A DNA stretch of 64,000 nucleotides, taken from NCBI RefSeq assembly GCF_030124145.1, contig NZ_JASKMS010000013.1:62001-126000 (forward strand), in the 5' to 3' direction. Below, in pieces: positions 15,751 to 23,889 of this stretch. Below the pieces are notes generated by a model. That model was not told the origin of the DNA. It saw only the letters and a program-made list of their open reading frames with translations, and searched no databases. Both the position numbers and the translations under genes were made by a program. Each line of letters opens with the position of its first letter. Within the stretch, counting starts at the first letter, position 1. This DNA comes from Streptomyces sp. 378 (GTDB lineage: Bacteria; Actinomycetota; Actinomycetes; Streptomycetales; Streptomycetaceae).

Positions 15751-17023
15751 CGGTGGCCACCTCCTCGTCCAAGTGGAACTCGGTCTCCCGCCAGTCCTCC
15801 GGGAGCATGTGGTCGAGCACGTCGTCCACGGTCACCGCGCCCAGCAGCGCGCCGGCCTCGTCGACGACGGGCGCCGCGACCATGTCGTACGTGGCGAAGA
15901 ACCCGGCGATGGCGGGCAGGTCCGCCTGGGGGTCGAGCGGCTGGAGGTCGTTGTCCAGGATGGAGCTGACCAGGGTGGGTGGTGGCTCGCGCAGCAGGCG
16001 CTGGAAGTGGACGGTGCCCAGGTACTTGCCGGTCGGTGTGTCGTCCGGGGGCCGGCAGACGTACACCTGGGCGGCGAGGGCGGGGGAGAGGTCGCGGTTG
16101 CGGACCCGGGCCAGGGCGTCAGCGACGGTGGCGTCCGGGCGCAGCACGATCGGCTCGGTGGTCATCAGACCGCCCGCCGTGCGGTCCTCGTACGACATCA
16201 GGCGCCGCATGTCGGCCGCGTCGCCGGGCTGCATCAGGCTCAGCAGCCGCTCCTGGTCGTCCGTCGGCAGCTCGCCCAGCAGGTCGGCCGCGTCGTCCGG
16301 GTCCATGGCCTCCAGGACGTCGGCGGCGCGCTCCTCCTTCAGCTTGCCGAGGATCTCGATCTGGTCGTCCTCCGGCAGCTCCTCCAGCACATCGGCCAGC
16401 CGGTCGTCGTCGAGGGCGGCGGCGACCTCCGCCCGGCGCTTGGGGGAGAGGTGGTGCAGGACGTTGGCCAGGTCGGCGGGGCGCAGCTGCTCGAAGGTGG
16501 CCAGCAGGTTCTCGGCGCCCTGCCCCTGCTCCTCCAGGGAGAAGCCGGTGACGGCCGTCCACTCGACGGTCAGCGCCTCGCCCTTGGCGCGCCGGAAGGC
16601 ACTGCCCTTCCTGCCCTTGCGGACGAAGACCCGGTCGATCTCCCACTCCCGGCGGGCCGGCAGCTGATGCACCGACAGGTCGAGGACGGTGACCTCCTCG
16701 CCGGTCTCGGTGAGCGTCACGCGCCGGTCCAGCAGCTCCCCGAACACCAGCCGCTCCGTGGGCCGCTGCTCGAAGCGCCGGACGTTGAGCACGCCGGTGG
16801 TGATGATCTGGCCGGACTGGATGGCGGTGACCCGGGTCATCGGCAGGAAGATGCGGCGGCGGGTGGCGAGTTCGACGACGAGGCCGAGCAGTCTCGGCGG
16901 TCGCTGCGCCACCCGCAGCATGACGACCAGATCGCGCACCCGCCCCACCTGGTCACCGGCTGGGTCGAAGACGGCGACACCTTGGAGGTGCGATACGAAG
17001 ATCCGGGGGGCGCCCGCTGCCAT
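15740..17023 (-). CDS. Cytosolic MgtE-type protein (PRC barrel, MgtE_N, CBS pair; no membrane domain)
   Basis: Encodes 427 aa. A PRC-barrel-like part (about 1-130, FVSHLQGVAVFDPAGDQVG) precedes the MgtE_N superhelix (about 135-265: LRPADLANVLHHLSPKRRAEV, EELPEDDQIEILGKL). A pair of CBS domains follows (about 270-400). In MgtE channels these domains sense Mg2+ and gate a five-helix pore; here the pore is entirely absent and the protein ends after the CBS pair. The next gene encodes a small DUF1003 membrane protein and CorA lies nearby, so a regulatory role in Mg2+ homeostasis is inferred. ATG 17023 follows AAGGAG. A similar stand-alone protein occurs in mycobacteria (Rv1232c as I recall). Confidence 0.85.
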   Translation of the reverse strand: MAAGAPRIFVSHLQGVAVFDPAGDQVGRVRDLVVMLRVAQRPPRLLGLVVELATRRRIFLPMTRVTAIQSGQIITTGVLNVRRFEQRPTERLVFGELLDRRVTLTETGEEVTVLDLSVHQLPARREWEIDRVFVRKGRKGSAFRRAKGEALTVEWTAVTGFSLEEQGQGAENLLATFEQLRPADLANVLHHLSPKRRAEVAAALDDDRLADVLEELPEDDQIEILGKLKEERAADVLEAMDPDDAADLLGELPTDDQERLLSLMQPGDAADMRRLMSYEDRTAGGLMTTEPIVLRPDATVADALARVRNRDLSPALAAQVYVCRPPDDTPTGKYLGTVHFQRLLREPPPTLVSSILDNDLQPLDPQADLPAIAGFFATYDMVAAPVVDEAGALLGAVTVDDVLDHMLPEDWRETEFHLDEEVATDGS

Positions 17024-17248
17024 GGCCGCGGCTCCTTTTCGTGCGGGGTGGTTCGTGGTGGCTGTCTGTGCGGCTGTCCTTGTGCCTGTGTCTTCCGAAT
17101 TGCCCGCTCGGGTGGGCTTCAGGCTAGCCCGTCCCGATCGGGGCCGCGTCGGCGGGCGGTCCGGACGGACTGGCTCCGACCTGCCCGCACGACCCCGGTA
17201 CCCTGCGATACGCCGTTCAGGTCTTTCGTCAGAGAGGCAGCCCCACCT

Positions 17249-18016
17249 GTGACTCCGATTCGCCAGAGCCGCAGCCGCAGTCGCAGCAGCAGTGCCGCAC
17301 TCGCCGGCGCGACGTGCGCGCTGCTCGTGACGGGAACGGTGCTCACCGGTTGCGCGGAGGATCCGAACGAGGGCACCAACGGGGTCGGCAGACTCCCCGC
17401 CGCCAAGATCCAGAGCAAGACCCGGTCGGCCGCCGAGACCGCCGGGGCGGTCCGGGTGCACGGCAACGTCGTCAGCGGCGAGCGGACGTACGCCCTCGAC
17501 ATGCGGCTGAAGGACGACGGCGGCGACGGCTCGGTCACCACCCAGGGCGCGACCTTCAAGCTGCTGCGCATCGGCGAGCAGCTCTACATCAAGGCGGACG
17601 CCGGGTTCTGGGCTCACGGCAGCGGCCAGGGCGAGGACGGCGAGGGGGACGCGGCGGCGGCCTCCAAGCTCGGCGGCAAGTTCGTGAAGGTGCCGCAGGG
17701 CGACCCCTCGTACAAGAAGTTCAGCGGTTTCACGGACAAGGCTCTCCTCCTCGACGGTCTGCTCACCCTGCACGGGACGCTCGCGACGGACGGCCACGCC
17801 GAGGAGGCGGGCGTCCGCACCATCCGCGTCACCGGAGACAAGGGCTCCGGCGGCACCCTGGAGGTCTCCTTGGAGGGCAAGCCGTATCCGCTGCGCCTGG
17901 AGCGGGCCGGCGGGGCGGGCACCCTCACGTTCTCCGCCTGGGGTGAGGACTTCTCCCTCAGGGAGCCGGAGAAGAACGAGACGGTGGACTACGGCAAGGA
18001 GCTGCCGGCGTCGTAG
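17249..18016 (+). CDS. Lipoprotein of unknown function
   Basis: Encodes 255 aa. A basic N-region (RQSRSRSRSSS) and hydrophobic core end in TVLTGCAED, a lipobox with the modified Cys. The mature part alternates short beta-strand-like segments (GAVRVHGNVVSGERTYALDM, IRVTGDKGSGG) resembling LppX/LprAFG-type or DUF-type lipid-interacting folds, but I cannot assign a family. GTG 17249 has AGAGAGG upstream. It is divergent from the MgtE-type gene and converges on the 18021-18533 gene with only 4 bp between stops. Confidence 0.75.
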   Translation: MTPIRQSRSRSRSSSAALAGATCALLVTGTVLTGCAEDPNEGTNGVGRLPAAKIQSKTRSAAETAGAVRVHGNVVSGERTYALDMRLKDDGGDGSVTTQGATFKLLRIGEQLYIKADAGFWAHGSGQGEDGEGDAAAASKLGGKFVKVPQGDPSYKKFSGFTDKALLLDGLLTLHGTLATDGHAEEAGVRTIRVTGDKGSGGTLEVSLEGKPYPLRLERAGGAGTLTFSAWGEDFSLREPEKNETVDYGKELPAS

Positions 18017-18020
18017 GCCG

Positions 18021-18533
18021 TCAGGCCCGTTTGCGCCGTTTCAGCAGCAGGCGGGGCAGCCCCGCCGGGACCGGCCGGCGGGTGATCGCCGGGGACGGCA
18101 GGGGCGGCTCGGACAGGGAGCCCTCGGGCAGCGGCGCCGTCTCCCCGGTCGGCTCCAGACGCAGCACCCGGCACTCGCGGGCCCAGCGCTCCGGCACGGC
18201 CTCGCCGTCGGGCGCGTTCAGCCGTTTGCCCTTGAGCTCGGCGACCGCCGCGTCCCACGCCTCGGAGCCCGGCGCGAGCTGGGTGATCCGGGCCGTCCAG
18301 GTGACGAGCCGGCCGCCCTTGTCCTTGCTGCGGACCGTCACCGTCGCCTCGGCGCCGTCGGCCAGCCCCGGCAGCGGCTGCTCGCCGGGCCCGTCGCCGA
18401 CCAGGCACGCGGCACCCTCGTGCCACACGTGCCACAGCGCGCGCGCCGGGCCGTCGGGGCCCTGGACCCAGACGAGGCCGGACTTCTTCGTGGCCTCCTC
18501 GACGAGGGCCTGGTCGAGCAGCTCGCTTGTCAT
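18021..18533 (-). CDS. Hypothetical protein, possible FMN split-barrel fold
   Basis: Encodes 170 aa. The opening (MTSELLDQALVEEATKKSGL) and the pattern WVQGPDGPARALWHVWHEGAACLVGDGPGEQ recall pyridoxamine-oxidase-like split barrels that bind flavin or F420, but key residues cannot be confirmed by eye. The tail is Pro/Arg-rich. It lies 23 bp downstream of corA on the same strand and probably shares its transcript. No clear function. Confidence 0.65.
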   Translation of the reverse strand: MTSELLDQALVEEATKKSGLVWVQGPDGPARALWHVWHEGAACLVGDGPGEQPLPGLADGAEATVTVRSKDKGGRLVTWTARITQLAPGSEAWDAAVAELKGKRLNAPDGEAVPERWARECRVLRLEPTGETAPLPEGSLSEPPLPSPAITRRPVPAGLPRLLLKRRKRA

Positions 18534-18556
18534 GGGCCCCAGCCTAACCAGGCTGC

Positions 18557-19672
18557 TCACAGCCATCCGTTCCGCTTCAGCGTGCGGTGGATGCCGAGAC
18601 AGACGGCCACCGTGAAGCTCAGGATCACCGGGTAGCCGTACTTCCAGTGCAGCTCCGGCATGTACTCGAAGTTCATGCCGTACACCCCGCACACCATCGT
18701 CGGCACGGCGATGATCGCGGCCCACGAGGTGATCTTGCGCATGTCCTCGTTCTGGGCGACGGACGCCTGGGCGAGGTTGGCCTGGAGGATGGAGTTGAGC
18801 AGCTCGTCGAAGCCGAGGACCTGCTCCTGGACGCGGGCCAGGTGGTCGGCGACGTCCCGGAAGTACTTCTGGATGTCGGGGTCGATCAGCCGCATCGGCC
18901 GCTCGCTCAGCAGTTGCATGGGCCGCAGCAGCGGCGACACGGCCCGCTTGAACTCCAGCACCTCGCGCTTGAGTTGGTAGATCCGGCCGGCGTCCGAACC
19001 GCGCGGCGCGCCCTTGCGCCCCGGGGAGAACACCTCGGTCTCGACCTCGTCGATGTCGTCCTGCACCGCGTCGGCGACGGCGATGTACCCGTCGACGACG
19101 TGGTCCGCGATGGCGTGCAGCACGGCCGAGGGGCCCTTGGCGAGCAGCTCGGGGTCGTCCTGGAGGCGGTGCCTGAGGGCCCGCAGGGAGCCCTGCCCGC
19201 CGTGCCGGACGGTGATGAAGAAGTCCCGTCCGGTGAAGCACATGACCTCGCCGGACTCGACGACCTCGCTGTTGGCGTCGAGCTGGTCGTGCTCGACGTA
19301 GTGGATGGTCTTGAAGACCGTGAACAGGGAGTCGTCGTAGCGCTCCAGCTTGGGCCGCTGGTGGGCCTGGACGGCGTCCTCCACGGCGAGCGGGTGCAGC
19401 CCGAACTCACTGGCGATGCCGGAGAATTCGGCCTCCGTCGGCTCGTGCAGGCCGATCCATACGAAACCCCCGTCGCGGCGCACCAGGCGCACCGCCTCGT
19501 GCGGGGTCAGCGCGGTCCCGGTCTCGATGCGGCGGCCGTCGCGGTAGACGGCGCAGTCGACGACGGCGGACGACGCGGCGGGGCTGCGGGTGGCGTCGTA
19601 GGTCCCGCCGTCCTTGCGCAGCGAGACACGGGGCGGACGGACGACAGCGCGCAGGTCGCGGATCATCGACAT
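18557..19672 (-). CDS. corA: CorA-family magnesium/divalent metal transporter
   Basis: Encodes 371 aa. A large cytosolic N-domain precedes the long stalk helix and two C-terminal membrane helices; the first ends in YGMNFEYMPE with the diagnostic Gly-Met-Asn at 332-334. The conserved LHPLAVEDAVQAHQRPKLERYDD is typical of CorA. It mediates Mg2+ (or Co2+/Ni2+) uptake as a pentamer. ATG 19672 follows AAGGAG. Upstream lies a leader of up to 400 nt with a short ORF and pyrimidine-rich stretch (19673-20090), so post-initiation control is likely. A longer reading to 19783 is rejected since it lacks a ribosome site. Confidence 0.92.
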   Translation of the reverse strand: MSMIRDLRAVVRPPRVSLRKDGGTYDATRSPAASSAVVDCAVYRDGRRIETGTALTPHEAVRLVRRDGGFVWIGLHEPTEAEFSGIASEFGLHPLAVEDAVQAHQRPKLERYDDSLFTVFKTIHYVEHDQLDANSEVVESGEVMCFTGRDFFITVRHGGQGSLRALRHRLQDDPELLAKGPSAVLHAIADHVVDGYIAVADAVQDDIDEVETEVFSPGRKGAPRGSDAGRIYQLKREVLEFKRAVSPLLRPMQLLSERPMRLIDPDIQKYFRDVADHLARVQEQVLGFDELLNSILQANLAQASVAQNEDMRKITSWAAIIAVPTMVCGVYGMNFEYMPELHWKYGYPVILSFTVAVCLGIHRTLKRNGWL

Positions 19673-19906
19673 GGCGGGCTCCTTCGCGGGCAGGCAACGA
19701 ACGGCGCCGGCGACGGGTGGAACCACCCGGAATGAGGACGTAGTGACTACGGATGTTTGGCACGTCCACAAAGCGGGGAGCACCGCACCGTCGCGGTGGC
19801 CGGTTTCGTTACTGATTCAGCTACTGAGGCAGATCAGGCAAAGCGAAACGAAGCGCTCTTCCGCGGTGAAGCGAGTGCGAGAGGTGGCAGCCGGAGAACG
19901 AAGCAG

Positions 19907-19960
19907 CTACATCGGCGGCGCGAAGAGCGTGGTGCTACTGCACGGTCGACTTCGATCCAT
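19907..19960 (-). CDS. Putative 17-residue leader peptide of corA
   Basis: ATG 19960 is preceded by GGAGGAGGTGGGG, the strongest ribosome site in this part of the window. The ORF encodes MDRSRPCSSTTLFAPPM and stops with TAG, 235 nt before the corA start. A Pro-Pro-Met end could slow the ribosome. Leader peptides rich in Pro control Mg2+ transporter genes in enteric bacteria (mgtL type), so a similar attenuator is proposed. That it is translated is inference from the ribosome site only. Confidence 0.5.
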   Translation of the reverse strand: MDRSRPCSSTTLFAPPM

Positions 19961-20116
19961 TGCAGCCCCACCTCCTCCGGCCGGTCCCTCGTAAGGGAGT
20001 TCCTTCGGGCGTCGGGGCTTGATCGCGACGCTTCTGCGTGCTGCCCCGAACCACCGGGCAAGAGTAGCAGCCGACACAACTGTCAAGGTGCTGCCTTGCC
20101 CGCTACTGGCGAGTTC

Positions 20117-20122
20117 TATGCT
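20117..20122 (+). promoter_or_regulatory. -10 box of leaderless promoter (SUFU gene)
   Basis: TATGCT ends 6 nt before the ATG at 20129; there is no ribosome site. Confidence 0.5.
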
Positions 20123-20128
20123 CGCCGC

Positions 20129-20713
20129 ATGGCAGATGTTCTTCCTCTGGTCGAAGCCCGGTTGCGTACCGCGCTGGGCGAACCGGACGCGCGCGCGGCG
20201 GTCACCTTCCTGGGCACGGACCGCATCGAGGTGCTCCGCTTCCAGGAGGGCGGCATCGTCCGCTACGCCTCGCTCGGCATGTCCGCGCACCCGATGACGG
20301 ATCCCACGGCGGTGATCGCCGACCCCGTCAAGGGTCCGCGTGCCGAGCTGATCCTCTCGGTCCGTTCCGGGCGTGCCGACACCGACAAGGCGCTCCGGCC
20401 GCTCGCCGTGCTCGCCGCGTCTCCGCAGGTGGAGGGAGTGGTCGTGGCTCCCGGCGCGTCCCTCGACATCGGTGAGCCGCTGTGGCCGGGCGCCCCGTTC
20501 ACCTCGGTGCTGGTCGCCGAGCCGGGCGGCCTGGTGGAGGACCTGGAGCTCGACGAGCCCTTCGACCCCGTACGGTTCCTGCCGCTGCTGCCGATGACCC
20601 CGAACGAGGCCGCCTGGAAGCGGGTGCACGGCGCGCAGGCGCTCCAGGAACGGTGGCTGAACCAGGGGACGGACCTCCGGGATCCGTCCCGGAAGTCCGT
20701 CCCGCTGGAGTGA
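20129..20713 (+). CDS. Suppressor-of-fused (SUFU) domain protein
   Basis: Encodes 194 aa. The domain is recognised from VTFLGTDRIEVLRFQEGGIV, SLGMSAHPM and ELILSVRSG, then an FTSVLVAEPGGL segment and a conserved LPLLPMTPNEAAWKRVHGAQALQERW near the C-terminus. Bacterial SUFU-domain proteins are often immunity-like or of unknown role; no toxin gene is adjacent, so no immunity function is claimed. Leaderless start supported by the TATGCT box. Converges on the MFS gene with a 30-bp gap. Confidence 0.78.
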   Translation: MADVLPLVEARLRTALGEPDARAAVTFLGTDRIEVLRFQEGGIVRYASLGMSAHPMTDPTAVIADPVKGPRAELILSVRSGRADTDKALRPLAVLAASPQVEGVVVAPGASLDIGEPLWPGAPFTSVLVAEPGGLVEDLELDEPFDPVRFLPLLPMTPNEAAWKRVHGAQALQERWLNQGTDLRDPSRKSVPLE

Positions 20714-20743
20714 GGAAGCTCACCAACACCAGCCCGGGTGGCC

Positions 20744-21967
20744 TCAGTTGGCGAAGACGGTGACGCCGTCCTCGGTCGTGTGCCGGGGCTCCGGCTCTTC
20801 CGCTTCGGCTGTGAGGGCCTTGCGCCGTACGACCACCACGGCCGCGCCCGCCACCGCGGTGACCGCCGCCACCGCGAACGGGATGTGGATGTCGGTCCAC
20901 TGCTCGATCTTCGGCGCGAAGTACGGAGCGGCCGCCGCCGCGAACCAGCGCACGAAGTTGTAGCCCGCGCTCGCCACCGGTCGGGGCGCGTCCGAGACGC
21001 CGAGGGCCAGCTCGGTGTAGACGGTGTTGTTCACGCCGATGAAGGCGCCGGACAGGATCGTGCAGACGACCGCGGTCGGGTGGGAGCCGTAGCCGAGCAC
21101 CAGCACGTCGGCCGCGAGCAGCACCAGGGAACCGCCGAGCACCTTCAGTGAACCGAACCGCTTCTGGAGCCGGGGCGCCACGATCACCGAGAAGACGGCG
21201 AGCAGCACACCCCAGGCGAAGAACACCGCCCCCGACCGGTAGGGGCTCATGTTCAGCACGAACGGCGTGAAGGCCAGCACGGTGAAGAACGTGTAGTTGT
21301 AGAAGAACGCCGAGACGGCCGCGGAGGCGAGGCCGCCGTGGCCGAGGGCCTTGATCGGATCCAGCAGTGAGGTCTCGCGGGCCGGCTTGGGCTGTTCCTT
21401 CAGGAACACGGTGATGCACAGGAAGCCGATGGCCATCAGGAACGCCGTGCCGAAGAACGGGTAGCGCCAGCTGGCGTCGCCGAGCAGGGCGCCCAGCAGC
21501 GGACCGCAGGCCATGCCGAGGCCGAGGGCCGACTCGTACAGCAGGATCGCCGCCGCACTGCCGCCGGCCGCCGCGCCGGCGATGACCGCGAGGGCCGTCG
21601 AGACGAACAGCGCGTTGCCGAGGCCCCATCCGGCCCGGAACCCGATCAGTTCGCCGACGGACCCGGAGGTGCCCGCCAGCCCGGCGAACACCACGACGAA
21701 CGCGAGGCCGAGCAGCAGGGTCCTGCGGCCGCCGATCCGGCTGGAGACGAAGCCGGTCACCAGCATCGCGACGGCGGTGATGAGGAAGTACGAGGTGAAG
21801 AGCAGGGAGACCTGGCCGGCCGTGGCGTCCAGGCCCTGGGCGATGGACGGCAGGATCGGGTCGACGAGCCCGATGCCCATGAAGGCGACGACCGACGCTC
21901 CGGCGGTCGCCCACACGGACTTGGGCTGCTTCAGGAGGCCACCCGCTCCGGCGTCGAAGGGGTCCAT
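20744..21967 (-). CDS. MFS transporter (drug-efflux-like)
   Basis: Encodes 407 aa with about 12 hydrophobic helices. SRIGGRRTLLLGLAF is the A-motif loop between helices 2 and 3, and IGFRAGWGLGNALFV lies in helix 4. The N-terminus VDPILPSIAQGLDATAGQVSLL is typical of the DHA-type multidrug exporters. Substrate unknown. ATG 21967 follows GGAAAGG; the extension to 22012 lacks a ribosome site and enters the operator. Expression is probably controlled through the inverted repeat at 22014-22035, which sits in a strikingly A/T-rich leader. Confidence 0.88.
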   Translation of the reverse strand: MDPFDAGAGGLLKQPKSVWATAGASVVAFMGIGLVDPILPSIAQGLDATAGQVSLLFTSYFLITAVAMLVTGFVSSRIGGRRTLLLGLAFVVVFAGLAGTSGSVGELIGFRAGWGLGNALFVSTALAVIAGAAAGGSAAAILLYESALGLGMACGPLLGALLGDASWRYPFFGTAFLMAIGFLCITVFLKEQPKPARETSLLDPIKALGHGGLASAAVSAFFYNYTFFTVLAFTPFVLNMSPYRSGAVFFAWGVLLAVFSVIVAPRLQKRFGSLKVLGGSLVLLAADVLVLGYGSHPTAVVCTILSGAFIGVNNTVYTELALGVSDAPRPVASAGYNFVRWFAAAAAPYFAPKIEQWTDIHIPFAVAAVTAVAGAAVVVVRRKALTAEAEEPEPRHTTEDGVTVFAN

Positions 21968-22000
21968 GGCGTGCCGCCTTTCCCGGGACGAAGATGGTTG

Positions 22001-22050
22001 GTATATACACATCTTAAGTTAGCAACTCTAACTAATGCCATATACATCTA
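22001..22050 (-). promoter_or_regulatory. A/T-rich operator region of MFS gene, MarR-like
   Basis: Positions 22014-22035 form an inverted repeat built on GTTAG/CTAAC (minus strand: TTAGTTAG, a 5-nt spacer, then CTAACTTAA), similar to MarR-family sites. It is flanked by ATATACACATCT and ATATACATCT direct repeats. No MarR gene is adjacent. Confidence 0.5.
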
Positions 22051-22128
22051 GTGTGGGTCGTGAAGGGTTCCGTCCGGATGGGTGATCGTCCTTGACGCGG
22101 CGCGGCGGGGGTAGGACCGTGGGGCCCT

Positions 22129-22770
22129 ATGAGGGGCGAACCCAGTTGCCCGAAGTGCGGTGGCCGGGTCCGGGCTCCCGGCCTCTTCTCCGACTCGTGG
22201 CAGTGCGATGTGCACGGCACCGTCCATCCGGTGCAGCCCGTGATACCGCCCAGCGTCGACGCCCTCAACGTCGTGGTGCACCGCACCCAGGTGCCGGTGT
22301 GGATGCCGTGGCCGCTGCCGGTCGGATGGCTGTTCACGGGTGTGGCCTGCGCGGGCGACGACCGCACGGGCGGCCGTGCGACCGCTGTCGCCTGCACGGG
22401 GCCCGGGCCGCTCGGCGGAATGGGCGAGCTGATCCTGGTGGCCGAGGAGCTCGGAGTCGGGCTCGGGGCGCGCTACGCGGGCCTGGACGGCCCCGACCCG
22501 GGGCCCCATATGAACGTCGAGAAGCCGCCGCAGGCGAAGGTGCTGGCCGCCGGACGTCCCACGCCGTTGTGGCATGTGGCCGGGGCCCCCGACGATCGTG
22601 CCGTCTTCGCCGGTGAGGCGCTGGGGATGTGGCTGTGGGCCGTGGTATGGCCCGAGCAGTCGGGGTTGCTGATGTACGACGAGCTGGTGCTGACCGACCT
22701 GCGGGACGCCGGGGCGGAGGTCGAGCTGGTGCCCTGTGGCGCCCTGTCCCCGAGGCTGCTGGGACCCTGA
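22129..22770 (+). CDS. DUF6758-type zinc-ribbon protein
   Basis: Encodes 213 aa. The N-terminus has a zinc-ribbon-like CPKCGGRVRAP followed by QCDVHG, then a region with PVWMPWPLPVGWLFTGVACAG and a compact C-terminal domain. I place it in the Streptomyces family DUF6758 from memory; function unknown. ATG 22129 has no good ribosome site, so a leaderless or near-leaderless transcript is possible. Two copies of an 18-nt direct repeat (CCTGAGGGGTGTAGGG core) follow the stop at about 22766-22800. Confidence 0.7.
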   Translation: MRGEPSCPKCGGRVRAPGLFSDSWQCDVHGTVHPVQPVIPPSVDALNVVVHRTQVPVWMPWPLPVGWLFTGVACAGDDRTGGRATAVACTGPGPLGGMGELILVAEELGVGLGARYAGLDGPDPGPHMNVEKPPQAKVLAAGRPTPLWHVAGAPDDRAVFAGEALGMWLWAVVWPEQSGLLMYDELVLTDLRDAGAEVELVPCGALSPRLLGP

Positions 22771-22893
22771 GGGGTGTAGGGCCCCTGAGGGGTGTAGGGG
22801 GTGCCTGCCGGGTTCGGGTGTGACATTCGGCGTTGAAAAGCCGGTTATCCTGGAGCGGCCCTGTTCGTGTCGTTCGTGTCTGGAGTCCGTGCC

Positions 22894-23754
22894 GTGCGCA
22901 TCGATCTGCACACCCACTCCACCGCCTCCGACGGTACGGACACCCCCGCCGAGCTGGTGCGCAAGGCTGCCGCGGCCGGACTGGACGTCGTCGCGCTGAC
23001 CGACCACGACACCACCCGCGGGCACGCCGAGGCGATCGCCGCGCTGCCCGAGGGGGTCACGCTGGTCACCGGGGCCGAGCTCTCCTGCCGGCTCGACGGG
23101 ATCAGCATGCACATGCTGGCCTACCTCTTCGACGCCGAGGAGCCACGACTGCTCGCCGAACGGGAGCTGGTCCGGGACGACCGGGTGCCGCGCGCCCAGG
23201 GCATGATCGTCAAGCTTCAGCAGCTGGGCGTGCCCGTGACGTGGGAGCAGGTGGCGCGGATCGCCGGTGACGGGTCCGTGGGGCGTCCGCACGTGGCGAG
23301 CGCGCTCGTCGAGCTCGGCGTCGTGCCGACCGTGAACGACGCCTTCACGCAGGACTGGCTGGCCGACGGCGGCCGGGCCTTCGTGGAGAAGCACGAGACC
23401 GACCCCTTCGAGGCGATCCGGCTGATCAAGGGCGCGGGCGGGGTCGCGGTGTTCGCGCATCCCGGGGCGAGCAAGCGGGGGCGCACGGTACCGGAGGCCG
23501 CCATCGCGGAGATGGCCGCTGCCGGGCTGGACGGTGTCGAGGTCGACCACATGGACCACGACGCCGACACCCGCGCGCGGCTACGGGGGCTGGCGAAGGA
23601 GCTCGGGCTCCTCGTCACGGGGTCGTCGGACTACCACGGCAGTCGCAAGACGTGCGTGCTCGGGGAGTACACGACGGATCCCGAGGTCTACGGGGAGATC
23701 ACACGACGGGCCTTCGGGGCGTTTCCCGTGCCGGGCGCCGGCGGAGCCGTCTGA
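22894..23754 (+). CDS. PHP-domain phosphoesterase (TrpH/YciV-like)
   Basis: Encodes 286 aa. The PHP metal site begins at the N-terminus: RIDLHTHSTASDGT, then ALTDHDTTRGH, later VFAHPGASKRGR and GSSDYHGS. Relatives include E. coli YciV (RNase AM), an exonuclease acting on short RNA or 3',5'-bisphosphate nucleotides; that activity is a family inference. GTG 22894 has GGAG at a suitable distance; a GTG at 22867 is an alternative. A TATCCT box at 22845-22850 may be the -10. Confidence 0.87.
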   Translation: MRIDLHTHSTASDGTDTPAELVRKAAAAGLDVVALTDHDTTRGHAEAIAALPEGVTLVTGAELSCRLDGISMHMLAYLFDAEEPRLLAERELVRDDRVPRAQGMIVKLQQLGVPVTWEQVARIAGDGSVGRPHVASALVELGVVPTVNDAFTQDWLADGGRAFVEKHETDPFEAIRLIKGAGGVAVFAHPGASKRGRTVPEAAIAEMAAAGLDGVEVDHMDHDADTRARLRGLAKELGLLVTGSSDYHGSRKTCVLGEYTTDPEVYGEITRRAFGAFPVPGAGGAV

Positions 23755-23889
23755 GGTTCCTCTTCTCCCGTAGGTCCGTTTCCCCTTTTCCTCACTCGGC
23801 TTTTCTCACTCGGCGCTGCCCGCTGTGCTCACCCGTTCCGCCGTGCGGTACGCCGGACCACAGCGGCAGCCCCCTGCGCAAGGCTCACC

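Larger units (their letters stand above)
19673..20128. other. corA leader region and divergent promoters
   Basis: A 456-bp stretch without a normal gene. On the minus strand it holds a perfect TTGACA (20081-20086), a short ORF with a strong ribosome site (19907-19960), a C/T-rich stretch after that ORF (about 19830-19906) and several hairpins, including CGGGTGG-n3-CACCCG near 19714-19731. On the plus strand it carries the promoter of the SUFU-domain gene. Confidence 0.6.

Noticed and set aside
20129..20713. SUFU-domain gene as an immunity gene of a toxin system
   Set aside because: No toxin, secretion or polymorphic-toxin gene lies next to it.
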